A stretch of 64,000 bases of DNA, taken from the NCBI RefSeq assembly GCF_900113905.1, contig NZ_FORC01000001.1:1610060-1674059 (forward strand), given 5' to 3'. The translations under genes and the position numbers were made by a program. Each line of letters starts with the position of its first letter. The stretch's first letter is position 1. This document shows, in pieces, positions 1-9,046 of the stretch. This DNA is from Phytopseudomonas argentinensis. GTDB lineage: Bacteria; Pseudomonadota; Gammaproteobacteria; Pseudomonadales; Pseudomonadaceae. The notes below the pieces were generated by a model. That model was not told the origin of the DNA, did no database searches, and saw only the letters and a list, made by a program, of their open reading frames with translations.

Positions 1-150
1 TACCCAGTAGCGCTTGGTGTTGGTGAACTCCATCTGCTCCGGCACCCGTTCGATGACCTGGGTGAGTTCGGCGACCACGGCGTCACGCTGGGCGCCATGC
101 GGATACACGACGCCGTCATCGGAGAAGCGCGGTGACAGGGGTTGATTCAT
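1..150 (-). CDS. N-terminal part of an unidentified protein, cut by the window edge
   Basis: An open frame reads leftwards off the window from an ATG at 150, giving 50 residues that begin MNQPLSPRFSDDG and are still open at base 1. A GAGGA ribosome-binding site lies a suitable distance upstream of that ATG. The visible part has no signal peptide, membrane segment or motif that I recognise; it contains a short amphipathic stretch (VVAELTQVIERVPEQM). It could be the start of a cytoplasmic enzyme or a small hypothetical protein; the rest of the gene is outside the window, so no function is assigned. Confidence 0.6.
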   Translation of the reverse strand, partial: MNQPLSPRFSDDGVVYPHGAQRDAVVAELTQVIERVPEQMEFTNTKRYWV

Positions 151-275
151 CGAAAAAATCCTCGCATAGAATGATGCGCGGATTATCCGGCCCGTCAGAC
201 AGGCTGGGCAGCACGGCGGCTGGCAGTCACAACAATCAGCCGCCCGCTCAAAACTCTGCCGCCTGCGCCAACGCC

Positions 276-704
276 TTATCGAGCCTGCAGGTAGTCGGTG
301 AGAAAGGCCTGGGCGTTGCCCTGCTCCGAGAGGCCGTTGTCATACCCGACCATCAACGGCTTCGCCTCACCCGGCAGGTACAGCTCACCCCAACCGTTGC
401 GAACCAGCAGCACCACGAACTTCTTGCCATCGACCTGGGTGCTGTAACGCGTGTCCTCGGCATTCTTTTCCACATCCATACGCTGGATGCGCATGTCCCA
501 GTCGTGGTCCACACCCTCGACCTGCACCAGGGCCCGGTTCTCGCTACGTGCGCCGATGCGCAAGGTCCACACCTTCACGCCCTGCTCGCCGGAGAACGCC
601 ACCACCTTGGGCGCTACCTCCGGACGTTCCTCGGCCTGTACAAAACCGCTGGCAAGCGCCAGCAGCATGGCCAGCAACGCGGTACTTCTCGCGAAAATCA
701 TCAT
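276..704 (-). CDS. Small exported protein of unknown function
   Basis: This encodes 142 residues. The N-terminus (MMIFARSTALLAMLLALASGFVQAEE) is a clear Sec signal peptide with a predicted cut after VQA, so the mature protein of about 118 residues should be periplasmic. The remainder is a beta-rich sequence without cysteines or catalytic signatures; I do not recognise a family. It has its own spacer and is divergent from the AraC-type regulator starting at 876, so regulation by that protein is possible but not shown. Two 9-bp direct repeats lie just upstream of its start. Confidence 0.7.
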   Translation of the reverse strand: MMIFARSTALLAMLLALASGFVQAEERPEVAPKVVAFSGEQGVKVWTLRIGARSENRALVQVEGVDHDWDMRIQRMDVEKNAEDTRYSTQVDGKKFVVLLVRNGWGELYLPGEAKPLMVGYDNGLSEQGNAQAFLTDYLQAR

Positions 705-718
705 GCATTCTGCTCCCG

Positions 719-740
719 TTGAAATCAGCCATTGAAATCA
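719..740. repeat. Two direct copies of TTGAAATCA, 13 bp apart
   Basis: TTGAAATCA occurs at 719-727 and again at 732-740, in the spacer between the small exported protein gene and the divergent AraC-type regulator. Direct repeats with near one-helical-turn spacing are the usual form of AraC-family operators, so this is a candidate binding site for the neighbouring regulator. That link is inference only. Confidence 0.35.
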
Positions 741-875
741 ACGCAGCACGCCATGCCTAGCAGCACAGCCGCAGCCCACAACAATAACGCGGCCAATCAC
801 AACGACTGACGGTCGAAGGTCGATAGCGATAAAATGTCAAAGTGTGTCACCCGTACTCAAAGGATGCCTGTCCCG

Positions 876-1823
876 ATGCAACGCTGGACCCCCTACCTGG
901 ACACGCAATTCTGCTTCGACCACCCGTCGGCCCTGGCCAAGGCGGGCGTATTCGACGCCAGCACGCCGCGGGTGATGGGCAGCGCCATCGGTCATTACCG
1001 CGCCCGCACGGTGCGCCCGCACCTGCAGTATTTCGACTGCGACCTGCAGTTTCCCGAGCCCCTGCGCATCCACAAGGTGCTGCCCGGCAGCCTGTGCATC
1101 GTCCAGGTGCTCGACGGCGAGTGGCAACACCGGGTCGATGGCCATCTGCACCGTTACACGCCAGGCACCCCTCACCTCCTGGGCGTCAGCGAGTGTATGG
1201 AAGCCATCGACCAGTTGCCGGCCGGCAGCCACGCACGCATGGCTGGCTTGCGCATCGCCGGTGACTACCTGCACGAACTCGCCGAAGAAGACCCCGACCT
1301 GCAACCGCTGCTCGGCCTGCTCGACAACGGCATCCGCTTTACCGAAGTGCAACGTTGCAAGGCCCTGAGCGGCTTGCTGCAGCGTCTTTATCAGTCGCCC
1401 TACCACGGCGCCATGGAACGCCTGCATCAGGAAAGCCTGAGCCTGGCCGTGCTGGTGGAACTGGCGGCGCACTTCAAGGGGCGCGCATCGGCGCTACCAC
1501 AACCGGTGCGCGGGCAGCGCGACCTGGCCTTCGAGGCGCGCCGCCTGCTCGATGCCAATCTGGAACAGCCGCCCGGCAGCCAGGCACTGGCGCTGCAGCT
1601 GGGCGTCGGCGAGACCACCCTGCGCCGTGCGTTCAGCCAGGTGTTCGGGCAATCCATGCTGCAGTACGTGCGCCAGCAGCGCATGGAACTGGCTCGCACC
1701 CTGCTGCGCCAGCGCAAATGGCAGGTGGCGCAGATCGCCTATCGCCTGGGCTACACCAGCCCGGCCAACTTCAGCCACGCCTACCGGGCATACTTCGGTC
1801 ACCCGCCAGGCGCGGAGCGCTAG
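876..1823 (+). CDS. AraC-family transcriptional regulator
   Basis: The protein has about 315 residues. The last 95 form a typical AraC/XylS double helix-turn-helix: AFEARRLLDANLEQPPGSQALA, then LQLGVGETTLRRAFSQVFG and IAYRLGYTSPANFSHAYRA. The N-terminal 200 residues resemble the ligand/cupin-like half of PchR-type regulators, but the effector cannot be told. I start it at 876 (MQRWTPYL) because AAAGG sits 11 bases upstream and the in-frame ATG at 834 lacks a ribosome-binding site and lies in AT-rich, promoter-like sequence (GATAAAAT); ATG 864 is a further option. It is transcribed away from the small exported protein gene. Confidence 0.85.
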   Translation: MQRWTPYLDTQFCFDHPSALAKAGVFDASTPRVMGSAIGHYRARTVRPHLQYFDCDLQFPEPLRIHKVLPGSLCIVQVLDGEWQHRVDGHLHRYTPGTPHLLGVSECMEAIDQLPAGSHARMAGLRIAGDYLHELAEEDPDLQPLLGLLDNGIRFTEVQRCKALSGLLQRLYQSPYHGAMERLHQESLSLAVLVELAAHFKGRASALPQPVRGQRDLAFEARRLLDANLEQPPGSQALALQLGVGETTLRRAFSQVFGQSMLQYVRQQRMELARTLLRQRKWQVAQIAYRLGYTSPANFSHAYRAYFGHPPGAER

Positions 1824-2140
1824 CAGAGAAAACTTCTGCCCCGTCGGCCACCGCCACAGTGACCTGTACCGAGGGCACAGGGCCCTGGAATCAGGCGGGC
1901 GCAAGGCGCAACATCGACAATCTGTTCTAGACTCGATTGCGTGGCAACCGCTCGAACCTCGGGCGGCACGGCGCATGAAACGAGCCTGGGACGCCTGCGC
2001 AGCAAGCAGCACTGTTGCCCGGAGCGCCGCTGTTTAACAAAAGCGGATATGCCCACGCCGGGTCTCGCGCCCGCCGCGTCGACCGCGCTTTGTGCGTGCA
2101 CCTGAACAACAAGTCGTCCAACCGCTCAGCAGGTGTCCCT
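1824..2140. other. 317-base spacer without a recognisable gene
   Basis: This lies between the AraC-type regulator and the chemoreceptor. Frames crossing it have no convincing start or codon pattern, and an apparent N-terminal extension of the chemoreceptor frame lacks a ribosome-binding site. I looked for a sigma-28-type flagellar promoter (TAAA-N15-GCCGATAA) and saw none. Confidence 0.5.
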
Positions 2141-3796
2141 ATGTCGTCCTCAGCTATTCGCGTTTCCACCCGCAATCTGCTTTATGCCAGCTACGTCTGC
2201 CTGCTGGCGCTGATGCTGCTGATCGCCGGCGTCGCGCTGTACAACCTCGCGGCAGCCGACCGCGAGTTTTCGGCCTACATCGGCGGCGTGGAGGCACGCG
2301 CGCGCCTGGCCAGCAAGCTCAGCGAGGCGGTAAAGGATCGCGCCATCGAGCTGCGCAACCTGGCGCTCAATACCGCGCCGGCGGAGCGCGAGACGAAGCG
2401 TGCCGCCGTCGAAGCGCGCGAGAAGGGCGTGGCCGATAGCCTGGAGGCCCTGCATCAGGCCATCTCCTCCCATCAGGATGTATTGCCCAAGGGCCGCGAG
2501 ATCCTGGCGCACATCGAAGAGGTAGAGGGGCGCTATCGCCCGGTAGCCCATACCATTGCCGAGCACCTGTTCAAGGGCGAGGACGCCGAGGCGCTGCGCA
2601 TGGTCAGTGAGCAATGCACGCCCTTGCTAAGGGAGTTGACCGGCGTAATCGATCAATACCTGGCCCACACCACCGAGGAGGCCGACCAACACGTCATCGC
2701 CAACGAGGCGCACTCTCAGAAGCAACGCAGCATCCTGCTGGTCATCACCGTAGTGAGCTTCATCCTCGCCGCCGTGCTCGGCCACTTGATCAGCCGGCAC
2801 CTGCTGCGTTCACTCGGCGCCGAACCCAACGACCTCAACCAGATCGCCCAACGCGTGGCAGAGGGCGATCTGCGTGCCATGGAAAAGGCGCTAGGCAGCG
2901 CGGAAAACAGCGTGCTCTCGGCGCTGCAGCGCATGCAGTTGAATCTGCGCGAGGTCACCCAGGGCATCGACAGCTCCTCGCGCACGGTTGCCCACTCCAG
3001 CCAGGAGCTGAGCGAGTCGAGCCTGCGCAATGCCGAGAGCGTCGCCAATGCGCAGCGTGAGGTGGAGCATATCGTTACCGCGGTGCACGAAATGGCAGCG
3101 ACGGTTCAGGACGTCGCGCGTAGCGCGGAGTCCGCCGCCCAGGCCGCCAGCGAAGCCGATGAGGCAGCGCTGCAGAGCCAGCAGAAGGCAGGCCAGGCGG
3201 TGAACCTGATCGGCGAACTGGCCAGGGTGATCGACAATTCAAGTGAGGCCATGGCGCGGCTAAAGACTGAAAGCAGCAACATCGGCAGCGTGCTGGACGT
3301 CATCAAGTCGGTGGCGGACCAGACCAACCTGCTGGCACTCAACGCGGCCATCGAAGCCGCCCGTGCCGGCGAGGCGGGCCGGGGTTTCGCCGTGGTCGCC
3401 GACGAAGTGCGCAGCCTGGCGCGGCGTACCCAGGAGGCGACCGCCGAGATCGAGGCGCTGATTGCCAGCTTGCAGGCGATTGCCGATGAGACGGCCAGGT
3501 ACATGGAGCGCTGCCAGAGCTCCAGCGCCCAGTCGGTTTCCGGGGTATCCGAAGCGGGTGAAGCGGTGGCGCGGATCGTCGCCATGATCGAGCGCATCAA
3601 CGGCATGAACCAGCAGATCGCCACGGCAGCCGAGCAGCAGAGCGCGGTTGCCGAGGAGATCAGCCGCGGCGTGGTGTCCATGCGCGACAGCACCGAACAA
3701 TCTGCAGCAGCCTTCCAGCACGCCCAGCAGGAAAGCGAAAGCCTGGCTCGAACCAGCGAAGCACTCAGGCAGAACATCTCTCGCTTCCGCCTTTGA
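2141..3796 (+). CDS. Methyl-accepting chemotaxis protein
   Basis: This chemoreceptor has 551 residues. An N-terminal membrane helix (about 12-34) is followed by a helical periplasmic domain of about 160 residues, a second membrane helix (about 195-217, [17 protein letters not shown]), a HAMP domain and a long cytoplasmic coiled-coil. The hairpin tip carries the highly conserved receptor signature [20 protein letters not shown] near residue 390, which contacts CheA and CheW. The periplasmic part looks like a four-helix-bundle sensor, ligand unknown. No CheR-binding pentapeptide ends the protein. The ATG at 2141 is chosen because it directly precedes the membrane helix and follows AGGTG. No che genes are nearby, so it feeds a pathway encoded elsewhere. 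Confidence 0.93.
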   Translation: MSSSAIRVSTRNLLYASYVCLLALMLLIAGVALYNLAAADREFSAYIGGVEARARLASKLSEAVKDRAIELRNLALNTAPAERETKRAAVEAREKGVADSLEALHQAISSHQDVLPKGREILAHIEEVEGRYRPVAHTIAEHLFKGEDAEALRMVSEQCTPLLRELTGVIDQYLAHTTEEADQHVIANEAHSQKQRSILLVITVVSFILAAVLGHLISRHLLRSLGAEPNDLNQIAQRVAEGDLRAMEKALGSAENSVLSALQRMQLNLREVTQGIDSSSRTVAHSSQELSESSLRNAESVANAQREVEHIVTAVHEMAATVQDVARSAESAAQAASEADEAALQSQQKAGQAVNLIGELARVIDNSSEAMARLKTESSNIGSVLDVIKSVADQTNLLALNAAIEAARAGEAGRGFAVVADEVRSLARRTQEATAEIEALIASLQAIADETARYMERCQSSSAQSVSGVSEAGEAVARIVAMIERINGMNQQIATAAEQQSAVAEEISRGVVSMRDSTEQSAAAFQHAQQESESLARTSEALRQNISRFRL

Positions 3797-3861
3797 GCCG
3801 CCCCGGCGCGGCCTGCACTGGCCGCTGATGGCGCCAGGGCAGGCAGTGGCTCAGTCGTCGG

Positions 3862-4635
3862 TTACAGCTTGTCGCCCTTCAGGCCGGCATACAGGCGGGT
3901 CATTTCGTTGAGCTGGCGGAACATCGATTCGGCATTCACCGCGACGATGGTCGGCACGAACTCCTTGGAGGCGAAGGCCTTGGTCGCGAACTGCCAGCGC
4001 GCGTCGGTCTTGCGCAGCGCGGTGGCGATTTCGTCGTTGGGCGCACCAGCGGCCTGCAGCTCCTTCATGATGTGATCGAACTCCTGCACCGAGGCCTGGA
4101 AGTCGGTATCCAGGTTCGGCGCCTGCACGCCCCAGGCGCGGGCCATGTAGAACATCGCGGTGCGCTGGGTGAGCACGCGGTTCCAGCCGCTGCGGTTGAT
4201 CGAGTGGGACGCTGCATCGCCGTTATGCTTTTCGAACAGGTCGGTGACGTGCTGGGTCTGCTTGACCAGCTCTTCGGCCTTGGCCAGCACGGCCGGGGCC
4301 TGGGCCTTGTCGGGCTTGGCGGTGACCAGGGCGCGATAGGCCGTCCAGATCACTTCGACCTGGGCCAGGCCGGCCTGCACTTCGCTGTTGGTCGGGTGGG
4401 CCTTGAGCTTGGCATGGTGGTCTTCGAACAGCGCAACGCTGGTGGCCAGCTGCTTGCTGGCCTCGTCGACCTTCACGTCGGAGCCGATCATCATGTAGTC
4501 CTTGGCCATGATCTGCCCCAGGCTGCGCTGCAGGCCGGCCATGTTCATGGCCTCCAGCGGCGCCATTTCCGCCCAGCTGGCGAGGCTTACAAGGCCCAGG
4601 CCCAGCAACAGGGCCTGCATGCAACGTTTGATCAA
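3862..4635 (-). CDS. Exported PilJ/NarX-type sensor-domain protein
   Basis: The 257-residue product has a signal peptide (MIKRCMQALLLGLGLVSLASWA) followed by two repeats of a helical module, each containing a Q-R-(S/T)-like signature: NMAGLQRSLGQIMAKDYMMI and WNRVLTQRTAMFYMARAWG. These are the marks of the PilJ/NarX-like sensory domain normally found in the periplasmic part of PilJ or NarX. Here it stands alone, with no membrane anchor, HAMP or kinase. I chose the TTG at 4635: GAGGAG lies six bases before it and it puts the signal peptide at the very N-terminus, whereas ATGs further upstream add a charged tail. By analogy with NarX a nitrate/nitrite-binding role is possible given nirBD a few kb away, but that is inference. 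Confidence 0.8.
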   Translation of the reverse strand: MIKRCMQALLLGLGLVSLASWAEMAPLEAMNMAGLQRSLGQIMAKDYMMIGSDVKVDEASKQLATSVALFEDHHAKLKAHPTNSEVQAGLAQVEVIWTAYRALVTAKPDKAQAPAVLAKAEELVKQTQHVTDLFEKHNGDAASHSINRSGWNRVLTQRTAMFYMARAWGVQAPNLDTDFQASVQEFDHIMKELQAAGAPNDEIATALRKTDARWQFATKAFASKEFVPTIVAVNAESMFRQLNEMTRLYAGLKGDKL

Positions 4636-4956
4636 CTCATACTCCTCACGCGCCATGGCGCTATCGGCTGGAAAAAGGGGCAAATCGGGCTACCCTGGCT
4701 GCCGAATTTTCGACGCCAACTATGAGACGGATTCTAATCCATGCGCCCGTGCTTGACCTGTCACGGCCTATCAATCGCTGGCCAGGTGGTCGGGCAGATT
4801 GGAGATTGGTGACGAGGGTCACACTTGTCGGCCATCAGCGCAGCGCCATGGAAACACTGGCCACGCACCAGGCAAGCCGGCCAAAAGATAGCACAGCGCC
4901 ATTAATCTGTGGTTACCCTAGTTGGCGGAGCGTCCGCCGCCAAGGCGAAGGCGAAA
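4636..4956. other. Spacer without a recognisable gene
   Basis: The stretch between the PilJ-domain protein and the terminator of the TerC gene has no frame with a plausible start and coding character. It must hold the promoter of the PilJ-domain gene (minus strand); TTAGAAT near 4730 on the minus strand could be a -10 element, but no good -35 accompanies it. Confidence 0.4.
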
Positions 4957-4988
4957 AGCTTCCGCGCCTGTGCAAAGGCGCGGAAGCT
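4957..4988 (-). terminator. Intrinsic terminator after the TerC gene
   Basis: AGCTTCCGCGCC (4957-4968) and GGCGCGGAAGCT (4977-4988) form a perfect 12-bp stem with an 8-base loop. Read on the minus strand the stem ends in a short T-run, 17 bases after the TerC stop codon, so it should end that transcript. Confidence 0.8.
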
Positions 4989-5005
4989 GGGTTTCAGAAC
5001 AGTGA

Positions 5006-5758
5006 CTAGCCTCGGACGCTGACCTTGCGCTTGGCCCGACGGGACAGCATGTTCAAGCCTTCGATGAGCGCGGAGAAGGCCATCGCCGCATACAGGTAGC
5101 CCTTCGGCACGTGGGCACCGAAGCCTTCGGCGATCAGCGTCATGCCGATCATGATCAGGAAGCCCAGCGCCAGCATCACCACGGTCGGGTTGGCAGCGAT
5201 GAAGCGCGCCAGCGGATCGGCCGCCAGCAGCATCACGGTGACGGCCGCGACCACGGCAACGACCATGATCGGTACATGGGGAGTCATGCCCACCGCGGTG
5301 ATGATGCTGTCCACCGAGAACACCAGGTCGAGCAGCAGGATCTGCACGATTACCGCGCCAAATCCGACAGTTGCGGCGCGGCCGACGAACATGTCGCCTT
5401 CTGGCTCGGGATCGACGGCGTGGTGGATTTCCTTGGTGGCTTTCCAGAGCAGGAACAGGCCACCGGCGATGAGGATGATGTCCTTCCAGGAAAACCCCTG
5501 GCCGAACAGTTCGATCACCGGATCGACCAGCTTGACGATCCACGCCACGGTGCCCAGCAAGGCCAGGCGCAGGACCAGCGCCGCGCCAATACCGAGGCGG
5601 CGCGCCTTGGTACGTTGGTGCTCGGGCAGCTTGTTGGTGAGGATGGAAATGAAGATCAGGTTGTCGATGCCCAGCACCACTTCCATGACCACCAGGGTGG
5701 CCAGCGCAATCCAGGCAGCGGGGTCACTCGTCAATTGCAGGATATAGTCCACGATCAC
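5006..5758 (-). CDS. TerC-family integral membrane protein
   Basis: The 250-residue protein is almost entirely membrane helices (seven predicted). It carries the family's acidic membrane motifs: [16 protein letters not shown] near residue 25-40 and [17 protein letters not shown] near residue 130-145, where the paired Asp/Glu residues are thought to handle metal ions. TerC/Alx-like proteins are implicated in manganese export and metal loading of exported proteins, and some in tellurite resistance. There are no other ter genes here, so the housekeeping metal role is more likely. It is monocistronic, with its own terminator. There is no C-terminal CBS or CorC domain, unlike YoaE or YegH. Confidence 0.9.
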   Translation of the reverse strand: MIVDYILQLTSDPAAWIALATLVVMEVVLGIDNLIFISILTNKLPEHQRTKARRLGIGAALVLRLALLGTVAWIVKLVDPVIELFGQGFSWKDIILIAGGLFLLWKATKEIHHAVDPEPEGDMFVGRAATVGFGAVIVQILLLDLVFSVDSIITAVGMTPHVPIMVVAVVAAVTVMLLAADPLARFIAANPTVVMLALGFLIMIGMTLIAEGFGAHVPKGYLYAAMAFSALIEGLNMLSRRAKRKVSVRG

Positions 5759-5985
5759 GCACTTTATGGCTGAAGAGAACGCGCATTCTGGGCCTTTGCC
5801 AGAACGGCGAATATGACAATTTGCGACAAATCATTTCGACTCGGTTACATCTTCCAGGAGCCCGAAAATCGAGTGCTGCGTCCTATTCTTCAGCGCACTT
5901 TCACCGATCATCGCTGCGGAACCAATGGCCTTCACTCGCGATCCATTGCGATCCTCCCGCGCTTACCTGGCAGCCGCCGCCACGC

Positions 5986-7740
5986 TCACTGGCGCGCCAG
6001 CAACAGCACCAGCATCAGCGCCAGGAGCAGGCAACTGAGCTGCCAGAACAGCAGCGGGTTGCGCTCCAGCAGGGGCAACGGCCGGCGGCCCAGCAGCGCC
6101 GCCCCGGGATGGCGCAGAGCGTGGGCGAACTCGTCCGGGTCTTCATGGCGTTTGCGCGGATCCGGGTGGCAGGCCTTGCGCAGCACATCGTCGAGCCACA
6201 GCGGCAACTCGCGCCCCTGAGCAAGCGGTCTATAAGGCAATCGCGCCTGGGCCGCCCGGGTTCTCGCCCGCGCCATGCCGGCGCCGTAAGGCAGGCGCCC
6301 GCTGAGCAGCTGGTAGGTGATAACCGCCAGGGAGAACACCTCCGAGCGCACCGTGCCGGGCTCGCCGAGCCAGTATTCCGGGGCACTGTATTGCGCGGTG
6401 CCAAGTATCGGGCCGTCCACCTGGCGGCCATCGATCTCCTGCAGGCCGGCCACCCGGGTGGCGCCAAAGTCGATGATCTTCACGGTGCCGCTGGAGTCGA
6501 TCATCAGGTTGGCCGGGCGCAGGTCCTGGTGCAGCATTTCCAGGCGATGAAAAGCGCGCAAGCCGCGGGCGATCTGCTCGACGACGCGTCGCACGGTCTC
6601 AAGCTCCAGGCGCGGATGGTCGATCATCCATTGCGCCAGGGTCTGGCCCTCGATGAATTCGCAGACGGCATACAGGAAGTTGCGCTTGCGGGTCGGCGCG
6701 CAGGCCTTGAGCACATGGGGGCTGTCGATACGCCGGGCGATCCACTCCTCCATGAGAAAGCGCTCTAGATAGGCGGCGTCGTGCTGCAGGTCCTGGGAAG
6801 GGGTCTTGAGCACCACTGTGGCGCCGCTGTCTTCGTCGCTGGCCAGATACACGTGGCTGCGCGCGCTGACGTGCAGCGGGCGGAGGATGCGGTAGCCGTC
6901 GAACAGCATGCGCGCCTCCAGGACCGGCGGGCACGGCAGCTCGCCGAGCTTGTGCTGCAAGTCATCGACCTCGGCGCGCGGCAGGCTGTCAATGCGCACC
7001 AGTTGCAGGGTCAGGTTGTCGTCACTGCCATTGGCCAGGGCCCGGTCGAGGATGTGCCGGGCGGCCACTTGCAGCTCGTCCGAGTGCTCGGCGATGCAGT
7101 CGACCATCACGCGCGCATCGACGAATTCATAGACGCCGTCGGTGGCCAGCAGAAACAGGTCGCCGCGCTCCAGCGCCAGGGCCTGATAATCGACTTCCAG
7201 CTGCGGGCCGGTGCCCAGGGCGCGGCTCAGGTAGCTCTTGCCCTCGCCGACCCAGACGCGGTGATCACGGGTCAGCGGCTCCAGGGCGCCGTCGCGCAGG
7301 CGATAGATACGGGTGTCACCGACGTGGAACAGGTGCGCGGTAGTGGACTTGAGCACCAGCGCGCTGAAGGTACACACGTAGCCGCGGTCCATGTCGTAGC
7401 GATGCTGGCCGCGCCGCGTCTGCGCGTGCAGCCAGGCGTTGGTGGCGCTGAGCACACGGGTCACCGAGGTCTTCACCGACCAGGCTTCGCTGGTGCTGAA
7501 GTAATCGGAGAGCAAGGCCGCCACCGCCGTTTCGCTGGCGATATGGCTGACGTCGCTGCTGCTGATGCCGTCCGCCAGGGCGATGGCGATGCCCTTGCTG
7601 CCCAGTTGTGGCTCAAGGGGCACGCACAGGCCATGAAAGTCCTGGTTACGCGGCTTGCGGCCCTTGTCCGAACACTGGCCGACGCTGACCTGCAACTGGC
7701 TCTTGGTGCCCTGCCACAGGCTCTCGGCGCTGGCGGCCAT
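5986..7740 (-). CDS. Fused PP2C-type phosphatase and Ser/Thr protein kinase, membrane-anchored
   Basis: The product has about 584 residues. Residues 10-245 are a PP2C-type phosphatase with the metal-binding motifs present (NQDFHG, ALADGISSSD, ATDGVYEF, GSDDNLTL). Residues 270-540 are a protein kinase: VVLK lysine, catalytic loop MLHQDLRPANL, metal loop IIDFGATRV. The usual glycine-rich loop is replaced by PLHVSARSHVYL, and HRD reads HQD. A single membrane helix ends the protein (LSCLLLALMLVLLLARQ), so both enzymes face the cytoplasm. The gene is the last of nirB-nirD-FNT and starts at the stop of the FNT gene; GTG 7749 directly abuts that TGA and ATG 7740 is in frame. The placement resembles PA1782 next to PAO1 nirB. 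Targets are unknown; the neighbouring transporter is an obvious candidate. Confidence 0.9.
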   Translation of the reverse strand: MAASAESLWQGTKSQLQVSVGQCSDKGRKPRNQDFHGLCVPLEPQLGSKGIAIALADGISSSDVSHIASETAVAALLSDYFSTSEAWSVKTSVTRVLSATNAWLHAQTRRGQHRYDMDRGYVCTFSALVLKSTTAHLFHVGDTRIYRLRDGALEPLTRDHRVWVGEGKSYLSRALGTGPQLEVDYQALALERGDLFLLATDGVYEFVDARVMVDCIAEHSDELQVAARHILDRALANGSDDNLTLQLVRIDSLPRAEVDDLQHKLGELPCPPVLEARMLFDGYRILRPLHVSARSHVYLASDEDSGATVVLKTPSQDLQHDAAYLERFLMEEWIARRIDSPHVLKACAPTRKRNFLYAVCEFIEGQTLAQWMIDHPRLELETVRRVVEQIARGLRAFHRLEMLHQDLRPANLMIDSSGTVKIIDFGATRVAGLQEIDGRQVDGPILGTAQYSAPEYWLGEPGTVRSEVFSLAVITYQLLSGRLPYGAGMARARTRAAQARLPYRPLAQGRELPLWLDDVLRKACHPDPRKRHEDPDEFAHALRHPGAALLGRRPLPLLERNPLLFWQLSCLLLALMLVLLLARQ

Positions 7741-7749
7741 CGCCGGCAC

Positions 7750-8562
7750 TCAGTTGTAGGTGCGCTTGGGCGCGGTCTTCACGTGGGTGGTGTACAGCGT
7801 CAGGCCGGTGAAGGCCAGACCACCCACCAGGTTACCCAGCGCGGTAGGAATCTCGTTCCAGATCATGTAGTCCATCACCGAGAAATCGCCGCCCAGGATG
7901 ATGCCCGAGGGGAACAGGAACATGTTCACCACCGAGTGCTCGAAGCCCATGAAGAAGAACAGCATTATGGGCATCCACATGGCGATGGTCTTGCCGCTGA
8001 CGGTAGTGGAGATCATCGCGCCGACCACGCCCATCGACACCATCCAGTTGCACAGGACGCCGCGCAGAAAGATGGTCGCCCAGCCCGCCGCACCGTACTC
8101 GGCATAGCCCAGGGTGCGGTCTTCGCCGATGTGCGAGATCTTCTCGCCGATCAGCCCGGGGTCCTTGGAGAAGCCGTAGGTGAACACGAAGGCCATCATG
8201 AAGGCCACGGTCAGGGCGCCGGCGAAGTTGCCGAGAAACACCAGCCCCCAGTTGCGCAGGATGCCGCCGACGGTGACGCCCGGGCGGCGGTCGAGCAGCG
8301 CCAGCGGGGTGAGCATGAATACCCCGGTGAGCAGGTCGAAGCCCATCAGGTAGAGCATCACGAAACCGACCGGGAACAGCACCGCGCCGAGCAGCGGCGA
8401 GCCGGTGCCGACGCTCACGGCAATCGCGAACACCGCGGCCAGGGACAGGATGGCGCCGGCCATAAAGGCGCGGATCAGGGTATCGCGGGTCGACATGAAG
8501 ATCTTCGACTCGCCGGCATCCACCATCTTGGTGACGAATTCGGCGGGAACCAGGTAGGACAT
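7750..8562 (-). CDS. Formate/nitrite (FNT-family) transporter
   Basis: This 270-residue, six-helix channel belongs to the FocA/NirC family. Seen in it: an N-terminal amphipathic segment, the family motif GFDLLTGVFMLTP, the central NWGLVFLGNFAGAL segment, and the FFFMGFEHSVVNMFLFP segment with the conserved pore histidine. In this operon the cargo is best read as nitrite (NirC role), delivering substrate to NirBD. The start at 8562 (MSYLVPAEF) is preferred over upstream codons because a purine-rich site precedes it and it matches the family N-terminus. Where P. aeruginosa uses a NasA-type MFS nitrate carrier next to the kinase gene, this genome has an FNT protein. Confidence 0.92.
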   Translation of the reverse strand: MSYLVPAEFVTKMVDAGESKIFMSTRDTLIRAFMAGAILSLAAVFAIAVSVGTGSPLLGAVLFPVGFVMLYLMGFDLLTGVFMLTPLALLDRRPGVTVGGILRNWGLVFLGNFAGALTVAFMMAFVFTYGFSKDPGLIGEKISHIGEDRTLGYAEYGAAGWATIFLRGVLCNWMVSMGVVGAMISTTVSGKTIAMWMPIMLFFFMGFEHSVVNMFLFPSGIILGGDFSVMDYMIWNEIPTALGNLVGGLAFTGLTLYTTHVKTAPKRTYN

Positions 8563-8665
8563 GGAGAGGCTCTCTTTTTCAGGTGAGGCAAACAGGGGTG
8601 AGGTCGCGCGACGGCCGAGGCGCCTGCCGGCCCGCTTCTCGGCCGGCGCGCGCTGGGTCGAGCGG

Positions 8666-9046
8666 TCAGCTCGCCAGGCCGATTTCCACGGTGTCGCCAT
8701 TGAGACGCACCGGCCATACGCGCAGGCGCTGCTCCGGGTATTCCAGGCAGCTGCCGTCGCGCAGGCGAAAATGCTGTTTGTAGAGCGGCGAGGCGATTAC
8801 CAGGTCGCCCTTGATCTGGCCGATCAGGCCGCGGCCAATGACGTTGGCACCGGACTTCGGGTCGCGGTTCTCCACCGCGAACAGCTGCTCGCCGGCTTCG
8901 CTGTGGGGCAGATGGAACAGCGCGATCTGCGCCCCATCGAGCCAGGCCACCACGCCGGAGTTGGCGACCAGATCCTGGCTGCGGCACAGCGGTTGCCATT
9001 GGGTAGCGGGAAGCGATTGGGCACGCACGGCGTTGGACTGGCTCAT
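8666..9046 (-). CDS. nirD: Assimilatory nitrite reductase small subunit
   Basis: The 126-residue protein has the Rieske-like beta fold of NirD (core FHLPHSEAGEQLFAVENRD, then GDLVIASPLYKQHFRLRDG). The CxH and CxxH ligands of true Rieske proteins are absent, as is normal for NirD, so it should not bind an iron-sulfur cluster. It forms the cytoplasmic NAD(P)H-nitrite reductase with NirB. Its ATG overlaps the nirB stop (TGATG) and a GAGGAGGTG ribosome-binding site lies in the end of nirB, so translation is coupled. Confidence 0.95.
   Translation of the reverse strand: MSQSNAVRAQSLPATQWQPLCRSQDLVANSGVVAWLDGAQIALFHLPHSEAGEQLFAVENRDPKSGANVIGRGLIGQIKGDLVIASPLYKQHFRLRDGSCLEYPEQRLRVWPVRLNGDTVEIGLAS

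Noticed and set aside
6781..8586. A 601-codon plus-strand frame spanning the phosphatase/kinase and FNT genes
   Set aside because: It crosses two confidently identified minus-strand genes and is His/Gln-rich, as expected for an antisense shadow.
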